Shown piece after piece: positions 58,515 to 64,000 of a DNA stretch of 64,000 bases. A program made the translations under genes and the position numbers. How positions within the stretch are numbered: position 1 is the stretch's first letter; each line of letters begins with the position of its first letter. The DNA is from CAZAEL01 sp964484135 (GTDB lineage: Bacteria > Elusimicrobiota > Elusimicrobia > FEN-1173). Where the stretch lies: NCBI GenBank assembly GCA_964484135.1, contig CAZAEL010000004.1:1-64000 (forward strand), written 5' to 3'. Under the pieces are notes generated by a model. The model had not been told where the DNA came from. It worked only from the letters and a program-made list of their open reading frames with translations, and searched no databases.

Positions 58515-60312
58515 GCTTTCCCCCGTCAAATACCTGCTGGGCTGCGCCGCGGCCGCCGCGGCCCTCCTCCTGATCGGGAAAATCCATCCCTTTCCGGCCT
58601 GGCTGGTGGCCGCGGAGGTCCTGGCCGCCGTCCTGGCCCTGTTCACCTTCGGCTCCATCAAGTACCGTCTGGACAAAAACGCCCTCACGTACGGCGCCGC
58701 GCTCGTCATCGTCGCGACCTTCTGGGAAAGCTGGTGGAGCGGCTCGTCCCTGAAGTCGGCCCTGGCCGCCGGGGAATACGGCGCGCTCTGGGAATTCGCC
58801 CGGCACAATTTCCTGACCCTCCACGGACTGGACCGCCTCATCCACGCGGACACCATGCTGTTCATCCTGGGGCTGACCTTCTTCGTGGCGGTCATCGCCC
58901 AGACGCGCCTCCTGGAAACCTCCAGCTTCGCGGTCCTGGACAAGCTCAAGGGCCGCGTGGTCCCGACCGTGGTCATCCTCACGGCGCTGGTGTCCGCGGC
59001 CTCCGGCGTCCTGGACGGCGTCTCCATGATCGGGCTCATGATCCGGACCCTGGTGATCATCCTGCTCCTGAGCGGGGCCGACAGGGCGGTCGTCGTTTAC
59101 GCGGTCATGGTGTCAACGGTCGTGACCACGGTCTGCGGCATGTGGCTGGCGTACGGCGAGCCCCCCAACCTCATCATGAAAGCCAACCTCCACCCTTATC
59201 TGGACGACGCTTTTTTCCTGCGGTACTGCCTGCCCGCGGCCCTGGGGAGTTGGGCCATCGTGGCCTGGAACGTGGGACGGCGGCTGAAGGGCCGGAAAGT
59301 GGAGTTGTCGAAACTGGACATCCTGGACCGGCACGTGGCGGACGTGCGGTTCCTGCAGGCGTCCCGCCACGGGCAGGTGCTCACGCCCATCGGGTTCCTG
59401 GAAGGGAACAAAGAGGCGGTGGAAGGACACTACGAAGGGGTCCGAAAACGTCTCCTGGCCGGCGTGCCCCTGGGCGAGGCCCTGACCAATGAACGGGTCC
59501 CCAGGAGCGCGCGCCTGGAACTCATGGGCCGTTACCTGTCCGAGGACCTCGCCCAGACCGCGGACGATTATTACGAACACGTGTACGGAAAGAACGACGG
59601 CCAGGCGGGCGAGTCCGCGGTGCGGCTGGGCCTGGCCCTGTCCCGCGTGCGGGGGCGGCGCGTCCTGGCCCAGCGGGCGGCGGCGCTGTCCTTCGTCCCC
59701 TTCATCGGGCTCCTCGTGGCCCACGCGGTCAACCACGATGTGCCGCTCTTTTTGGCCTCCTTCGCGGGGTTCGCGGCGGCCTTCCTGGGCATCGCGACTC
59801 TGCCCAAAACGCGGGGCCTGGCCCTGCGGGAGGCGGCCCATGAGTTCAAGGAGTACCTCTTCCTTTTGCCCCTCTTCCTGTCCATCACCCTGCTGCAGAA
59901 GACCGGCTTCTTCGGCCTGATCTCGGACCTCCTGCACCTGGGCATCGAGCGGCTGGGCGCCTCCCACGTGGCGTACGGCCAGTTCTGGTTCTGCACGGTG
60001 CTCTCCGCCCTCCTGGACAACAACGTGGTGGCGGACTTCGCGGGCCGGGCCCTCCAGGGCCTGAGCGTGAGCCTCCTCCACCTCTTCGCCATGGCCCAGA
60101 TCGCGGGCTACGCCCTGGGCGGCTGCTGGACCCACATCGGCTCGGCCCAGTCCGTGGTGGCGTATTCCTTCATCCAGCGGGAGATCGACGGGCGGTACAC
60201 CCCCTTCCAGTGGATCAAGGCCATGACGCCGATCGTTCTGGAGATCGCCATTTGGATCAGCGTGGTCGTGTACGTGGAAGGGTGGCTCTTCCAAAAACTG
60301 CACATCCAATAA
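58486..60312 (+). CDS. NhaD/ArsB-like ion transporter (IT superfamily)
   Basis: A 608-residue protein with about 12-13 TM helices in two halves separated by a cytoplasmic linker (about 280-400). Conserved-looking elements: ILTALVSAASGVLDGVSMIG, TTVCGMWLAYGEPPNLIMKAN in the first half and TVLSALLDNNVVADFAGRAL and GGCWTHIGSAQSVVAYSF in the second. These match the discontinuous-helix positions of NhaD/ArsB/CitM carriers. Sodium/proton exchange is the likeliest role given the K+ and NH4+ neighbours. The ATG has GAGGA 8 nt upstream. Confidence 0.82.
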   Translation: MSSPSADIVELSPVKYLLGCAAAAAALLLIGKIHPFPAWLVAAEVLAAVLALFTFGSIKYRLDKNALTYGAALVIVATFWESWWSGSSLKSALAAGEYGALWEFARHNFLTLHGLDRLIHADTMLFILGLTFFVAVIAQTRLLETSSFAVLDKLKGRVVPTVVILTALVSAASGVLDGVSMIGLMIRTLVIILLLSGADRAVVVYAVMVSTVVTTVCGMWLAYGEPPNLIMKANLHPYLDDAFFLRYCLPAALGSWAIVAWNVGRRLKGRKVELSKLDILDRHVADVRFLQASRHGQVLTPIGFLEGNKEAVEGHYEGVRKRLLAGVPLGEALTNERVPRSARLELMGRYLSEDLAQTADDYYEHVYGKNDGQAGESAVRLGLALSRVRGRRVLAQRAAALSFVPFIGLLVAHAVNHDVPLFLASFAGFAAAFLGIATLPKTRGLALREAAHEFKEYLFLLPLFLSITLLQKTGFFGLISDLLHLGIERLGASHVAYGQFWFCTVLSALLDNNVVADFAGRALQGLSVSLLHLFAMAQIAGYALGGCWTHIGSAQSVVAYSFIQREIDGRYTPFQWIKAMTPIVLEIAIWISVVVYVEGWLFQKLHIQ

Positions 60313-60339
60313 AAAAGCCGGCGGTTTTCGGCCGCCGGC
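60311..60339 (-). terminator. Terminator of the NhaP2-like gene
   Basis: Perfect 8-bp stem GCCGGCGG/CCGCCGGC with a seven-base loop. On the minus strand it is followed by T6. It lies between the two convergent transporter genes and probably serves both. Confidence 0.85.
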
Positions 60340-60377
60340 GCCCTTTGCCGTTCCTCCCCTCTCCCAAAAACGGACCC

Positions 60378-61856
60378 CTACCCCCTGGAGGACTCCTTGC
60401 CGGTCAACAACGAACGGACCCGGTCCAGCGTCCTGTCGTTGATCAACACCCAGAGGACATCCCCCTCCTCCAAAACCGTGTTCCCCCCCGGCACGATGAA
60501 AGCCTCCCCGCGGCACACCAGCGCCACCCGGCTTTCCTCCGGAAAATCCAGCTCCATGAGCGACTTGCCGGCGATCTTGGCGCCGTAGGGCACGATGAAA
60601 TCCTCCAGCCTCATGTCCACGCCTTCCAGGTCATCCATCTCCAGGGGAGACCGTCGGCGCGGCGCCAGGGGCACGTCCACGCCCAGCAGCCGCGCCACCC
60701 AGGGGATGGACGTCCCCTGGATCAGGGCCGACGTCAGGACGATGAAGAACACCAGGTCGAAGATGACGTCCGCCTCCGGGACGCCCGCCAAACGGGGGAA
60801 GGTGGCCAGCACGATGGGGACGGCGCCGCGCAGCCCCACCCAGGCCACCATCAGCTTCTCGCGGACGCTCATCCCGGAGAACGACAGGGACAGGAACACG
60901 CTGGCCGGGCGGGCCGCGACGATCAGGAAGGCCGAGGCCAGGAGCCCCGGTCCCGCCACCGCGCCGAGCCGTTTGGGAAAGACCAAAAGCCCCAGGGCCA
61001 AAAACATGGCGATCTGCATGAGCCAGGCCAGCCCGTCGTGGAACCGCCCCAGGCTGCGCCGGTGCAGGAACCGGCTGTTTCCCAGCACCAGGCCGGCCAC
61101 GTACACCGCCAAAAACCCGTTGCCCCCCACGGACGAAACCGCGCCGTAGATCAAGAGGACCAGGGCCATGGTGAGCGGCGGGTACAGGCCCTCGTGCTCC
61201 AGACGCATCCGGTTGACCAGGAGGACCGCGCCTTTCCCCAGCGCCCAGCCCGCGGCCAAACCCACGGACATCTGGAGGACGAAAGAAAGGACCATCCCGC
61301 CCCAGCCGGCTTCCGGCCGCGTCATGAGCCCCAGGAAGGCGGTGGTCAGGAACACGGCCATGGGGTCGTTGCTGCCGGATTCCAGCTCCAACAGGGGCTT
61401 GAGCCGCCCCTTGAGGCTCACGTTTTTGGACCGGAGCACGGAGAAGACCGCGGCCGCGTCCGTGGAAGCCACGATGGAGCCCAAGAGGAACCCTTCCAGC
61501 CAGGAAAACCCCAGGGCGAACACGGCGAAGGCCCCCACCAGGAGCGCCGACACCAGGACTCCGCCGCTGGCCAGAGACAGCCCCTGCCAAAGGACGGGCC
61601 GCACGCTCCGCCAGTCCGTCTCCAGGCCGCCGGCGAACAGGATGTAGCACAACGCGACCACGCCCAGGAACTGGGCCTGCCAGGGGTCGTTGAAATAGAT
61701 GCCTCCGGGACCGTCGGACCCCGCCAGCATCCCGATGGCCAAAAACAAGAGCAGCGCCGGCACGCCGAGGCGGCCGGAGGCCTTGCTGGCGACGACGCTC
61801 AGGGCCACCAGCGCCGCCACCGCCAGCAGGATATGCTCGATGGGCATCGTCGTCAT
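60378..61856 (-). CDS. NhaP2/CvrA-like K+/H+ antiporter with RCK_C domain
   Basis: A 492-residue CPA1-type antiporter. About 12 TM helices carry FAGGLETDW, SIVASTDAAAVFSVLR, LELESGSNDPMAVFL (ND motif) and VGLRGAVPIVLATF. The C-terminal cytoplasmic RCK_C/TrkA_C domain (about 405-485) has DFIVPYGAKIAGKSLMEL and LEEGDVLWVLI. CvrA-type members export K+ (and Na+) and are gated through the RCK domain by nucleotides. It is divergent from amtB. A second ATG three codons downstream is equally possible. Confidence 0.93.
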   Translation of the reverse strand: MTTMPIEHILLAVAALVALSVVASKASGRLGVPALLLFLAIGMLAGSDGPGGIYFNDPWQAQFLGVVALCYILFAGGLETDWRSVRPVLWQGLSLASGGVLVSALLVGAFAVFALGFSWLEGFLLGSIVASTDAAAVFSVLRSKNVSLKGRLKPLLELESGSNDPMAVFLTTAFLGLMTRPEAGWGGMVLSFVLQMSVGLAAGWALGKGAVLLVNRMRLEHEGLYPPLTMALVLLIYGAVSSVGGNGFLAVYVAGLVLGNSRFLHRRSLGRFHDGLAWLMQIAMFLALGLLVFPKRLGAVAGPGLLASAFLIVAARPASVFLSLSFSGMSVREKLMVAWVGLRGAVPIVLATFPRLAGVPEADVIFDLVFFIVLTSALIQGTSIPWVARLLGVDVPLAPRRRSPLEMDDLEGVDMRLEDFIVPYGAKIAGKSLMELDFPEESRVALVCRGEAFIVPGGNTVLEEGDVLWVLINDRTLDRVRSLLTGKESSRG

Positions 61857-61930
61857 GCCATATTTCTACACTGTTTGCCGCGCGATTGCAAACGGCGCGA
61901 AAAAATCGGGCGCGGCCCGGCATTTTTTCC

Positions 61931-61959
61931 TTGACATAAAAACGGAGCCGGTATATAAT
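61931..61959 (+). promoter_or_regulatory. Consensus sigma-70 promoter of amtB-glnK
   Basis: TTGACA (61931-61936), exactly 17 bp, TATAAT (61954-61959). The start is predicted at about 61966, the first base of the leader hairpin. This is a very strong promoter, which suggests that control comes after initiation. Confidence 0.92.
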
Positions 61960-61965
61960 AGACGC

Positions 61966-62041
61966 GAGTACAGAGTAGTACTCCTTATCATATCAGGACG
62001 CCGACGTCCTCCTTGAGGCTCATGCCCGGGGAGGATTTTTT
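61966..62041 (+). promoter_or_regulatory. amtB leader: two hairpins overlapping a terminator, candidate ANTAR target
   Basis: P1: GAGTAC-[AGAGTA]-GTACTC (61966-61983), six-base loop with A1 and G4. Eleven bases later P2: AGGAC-[GCCGAC]-GTCCT (61995-62010), six-base loop with G at positions 1 and 4; the A1 is missing. P2's right arm overlaps the terminator TCCTCC...GGAGGA-T6 (62007-62041). amtB is a nitrogen gene, and nitrogen genes are established ANTAR targets. Confidence 0.68.
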
Positions 62042-62065
62042 ATTTTGTCGGCGGCCGCTGGGCCG

Positions 62066-62132
62066 TTCCCGAGACGAGGGCGTCTCGACTCTTAGTTTGG
62101 GGGCTAAGAAGCGAGGCGCCTCTTTTGTTTTT
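62066..62132 (+). other. Additional hairpins in the amtB leader
   Basis: Downstream of the first terminator are CGAGACG-AGGG-CGTCTCG (62070-62087), TCTTAG-...-CTAAGA (62090-62109) and a GAGGCGCCTC palindrome followed by TTTTGTTTTT (62113-62132). They may form a second control element. No known riboswitch recognised. Confidence 0.5.
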
Positions 62133-62199
62133 CGGAGAGGACGCTCCCGCCGCCCACACGGGGGGTCAAACGGGCTCAAATTCACTAAGGAGGAAATCC

Positions 62200-63735
62200 A
62201 TGTCACGCTTCAAGAAAAGATGGCTGGGCGGGATACTGCTCTCGCTCATCGCCGTGGGGGTTCTGACCCCCGCGTTGTTCGCAGAAGAAACGGTCGCGGC
62301 CGCTGCGGAAGCCGCGGGACCGAGCCTCGCCGACCAGGTGGCTTCCCTCACCCAGCAGGTGGCGGACCGGAAAGTGGCGGCCGACACCCTCTGGGTGCTG
62401 GTCACCGCGTTCCTGGTGTTCTGGATGAACGCGGGCTTCGCCCTGGTGGAATCGGGCATGTGCCGCGCCAAGAATGCGGTCAACATCCTGTCCAAGAACT
62501 TCATCGTGTTCGCCTGCTCCTCCATCGCGTTCTACGTGCTGGGCTGGGGCCTGATGTTCGGGGACGGGAACGGCTTCGTCGGCACCCAGGGCCTTTGGTT
62601 CTTGGGCGGGGCGGACAACAGCCCGGCCACCGGCGACGCGTACCGGGGCGTGTATTCGTCCATCGCCTGGACGGGCGTGCCCCTCGGCGCCAAGTTCTTC
62701 TTCCAATTGGTGTTCGCGGGGACCGCCGCGACCATCGTGTCCGGCTGCGTGGCGGAACGCATCAAGTACATCAGCTTCATCCTGTTCTCCTTCCTGCTGG
62801 TGGGCATCACCTATCCCGTCATCGGCCACTGGATCTGGGGCGGCGGCTGGCTGGCCCAAAAGGGCTTCTGGGACTTCGCCGGCTCCACCGTGGTCCACAC
62901 CGTGGGCGGCGTGGCGGGCCTGGCGGGCATCCTGCTCCTGGGTCCCCGCATCGGCAAGTACCGTCCGGACGGCACCCCCAACGCCATCCCGGGCCACAAC
63001 ATGACCTCGGCGACGCTGGGCTGCCTCATCCTGTGGCTGGGCTGGTTCGGGTTCAACCCCGGCTCCACCATGGCGGCCGACCCCGGCGCCATCTCCCACA
63101 TCCTGAACACCACCAACCTGGCGGCCGCGGCCGGCCTGTTGACGGCCACCCTCACCGCCTGGATCGTGATGGGCAAGCCGGACCTGGGCATGACCATCAA
63201 CGGCTGCCTGGCGGGCCTGGTGGCCATCACGGCCCCCTGCGCCTTCGTGAGCCTGCCGGCCTCCATCGTCATTGGCGGCATCGGCGGCGTCCTGGTGGTC
63301 TTCGCGGTGCTCTTCTGGGACAAGCTCAAGATCGACGACCCCGTGGGCGCCCTGGCCGTGCACCTGGTGAACGGCATCTGGGGCACCCTGTCCGTGGGCC
63401 TCTTCGCCAAGGACAAGATCACGGGCGTGGCCACCGGCAACGGCCTCTTCAACGGCGGCGGCTTCGGCCTGCTGACCACCCAGGTCATCGGGTCCTTGAG
63501 CGCCATCGCCTTCACCCTGGTGACCGCCGTCATCTTCTGGTCCGTCATCAAAGCCGTCCTCGGCATGCGGGTGTCCCGCGACGAGGAAATCCGCGGCCTG
63601 GACATTGACGAGCACGGCATGGAGGCCTACGCCGGCTTCCAGATCTACCTGACGGAATACGGCCTCAGCCCCGTCTCGGGCGGCAACGGCGGCTCGGCGC
63701 CCAAGCTCGAAAAAGAGCTGGCCGGGAGGAAATAA
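62200..63735 (+). CDS. amtB: Ammonium transporter AmtB
   Basis: A 511-residue trimeric NH4+/NH3 channel of the inner membrane. The cleavable or first helix (MSRFKKRWLGGILLSLIAVG) is followed by 11 TM helices. Twin pore histidines lie in DFAGSTVVHTVGGVAGL and VHLVNGIWGTL. WMNAGFALVESGMCRAKN and C-terminal EIRGLDIDEHGMEAY are family marks. AAGGAGGA precedes the ATG. glnK follows after 2 bp, the standard amtB-glnK pair for nitrogen-limited uptake. Confidence 0.97.
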   Translation: MSRFKKRWLGGILLSLIAVGVLTPALFAEETVAAAAEAAGPSLADQVASLTQQVADRKVAADTLWVLVTAFLVFWMNAGFALVESGMCRAKNAVNILSKNFIVFACSSIAFYVLGWGLMFGDGNGFVGTQGLWFLGGADNSPATGDAYRGVYSSIAWTGVPLGAKFFFQLVFAGTAATIVSGCVAERIKYISFILFSFLLVGITYPVIGHWIWGGGWLAQKGFWDFAGSTVVHTVGGVAGLAGILLLGPRIGKYRPDGTPNAIPGHNMTSATLGCLILWLGWFGFNPGSTMAADPGAISHILNTTNLAAAAGLLTATLTAWIVMGKPDLGMTINGCLAGLVAITAPCAFVSLPASIVIGGIGGVLVVFAVLFWDKLKIDDPVGALAVHLVNGIWGTLSVGLFAKDKITGVATGNGLFNGGGFGLLTTQVIGSLSAIAFTLVTAVIFWSVIKAVLGMRVSRDEEIRGLDIDEHGMEAYAGFQIYLTEYGLSPVSGGNGGSAPKLEKELAGRK

Positions 63736-63737
63736 CC

Positions 63738-64000
63738 ATGAAAATGATCATCGCCATCATCCAGCCCCACAAGATCGCGGACGTCAAGAAGGCCCTGGAC
63801 GACGCCCAGATCCACCTCATGACGGTCTCCAACGTCCTCGGGGCGGGGCGGCAGAAGGGGTACGAAGAGAGCTACCGCGGCGCGAAGTACGAGATCAACC
63901 TCCTCAAGAAGGTCCGTCTCGACATCGCGGTGAACGACGACTACGTGGACGCCGCCATCTCGGCCATCTCCAGATCGGCCAAGACCGGCAACATCGGGGA
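63738..64000 (+). CDS. glnK: PII signal protein GlnK (partial, 3' end off window)
   Basis: The first 87 residues of a PII trimer subunit, which blocks AmtB when nitrogen is sufficient. It opens MKMIIAIIQPHKIADVKKAL. The T-loop reads GRQKGYEESYRGAKYE and retains the tyrosine equivalent to Tyr51, so uridylylation is possible; it differs from proteobacterial GlnK in the YEES stretch. The ribosome site GGGAGG lies at the end of amtB. The C-terminus is missing from the window. Confidence 0.96.
   Translation, partial: MKMIIAIIQPHKIADVKKALDDAQIHLMTVSNVLGAGRQKGYEESYRGAKYEINLLKKVRLDIAVNDDYVDAAISAISRSAKTGNIG

Noticed and set aside
61966..62199. Glutamine (glnA/Downstream-peptide) riboswitch before amtB
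   Set aside because: The conserved glutamine-riboswitch core sequences could not be found; the hairpin pair fits an ANTAR site better.

Overview
The window is GC-rich, tightly packed bacterial chromosome. The first ~34 kb is read almost entirely from the minus strand and the rest mostly from the plus strand. I infer an uncultured Gram-negative-type bacterium, most likely of the Omnitrophota (OP3)/Elusimicrobiota kind. The reasons are outer-membrane porins, a TonB/TolQR-like set, a 2521-residue multi-domain protein with an N-terminal segment of the type I associate with Omnitrophota giant proteins, a plant/Chlamydia-type long IspG, and short inverted-arm repeats inserted in frame into genes. 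No rRNA, tRNA, CRISPR array or insertion sequence was found. One short run of Ns lies inside fur.

Layout. 1-4.5 kb: M1 peptidase (partial), a secreted protein, and clpB behind a CIRCE operator. 4.6-12.2 kb: the giant gene. 12.3-19.3 kb: an iron block that reads, in transcription order, small zinc-ribbon gene, porin, FMN-binding protein, PepSY-like membrane protein, ApbE flavin transferase, FeoB and a DtxR-FeoA regulator; it is preceded by fur. Three copies of one 21-bp palindrome lie directly downstream of TATAAT boxes. They precede the iron operon, fur itself, and a small CxxC-protein/outer-membrane-protein pair at 19.3-20.5 kb. 20.5-31 kb: an amino-acid permease, then a minus-strand run of murein-peptide genes (amidase, DUF819 transporter, Ala-Glu epimerase, NlpC/P60), ccdA, a mono-haem protein and a glycogen-debranching enzyme. 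31-38.3 kb: sucCD and, on the plus strand, korAB bracketed by two CBS-domain genes. 38.3-52.4 kb: trxB, a glycosyltransferase, ispG, namZ, a GAF-GAF-ANTAR regulator, nadE, ychF and others. 52.8-56.1 kb: cstA with an ExbB/ExbD/TonB-like trio.

56.1-64 kb is a monovalent-cation block: a KimA-like K+ importer, an NhaD/ArsB-like carrier, an NhaP2/CvrA-like K+/H+ antiporter, and amtB-glnK. The KimA-like gene, the NhaD-like gene and amtB each have a near-consensus promoter followed by a 5' leader ending in a hairpin with a U-run. In the NhaD-like leader this terminator overlaps a hexaloop hairpin carrying A at loop position 1 and G at position 4, and an upstream hairpin has the same loop rule. This is the known layout of ANTAR target RNAs, and an ANTAR-domain protein is encoded 10-15 kb away. 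I consider this possible ANTAR antitermination regulon linking K+, Na+ and NH4+ transport, together with the Fur-linked flavin/FeoB operon, the best candidates for new biology here. All assignments rest on reading the sequence; no database search was run.
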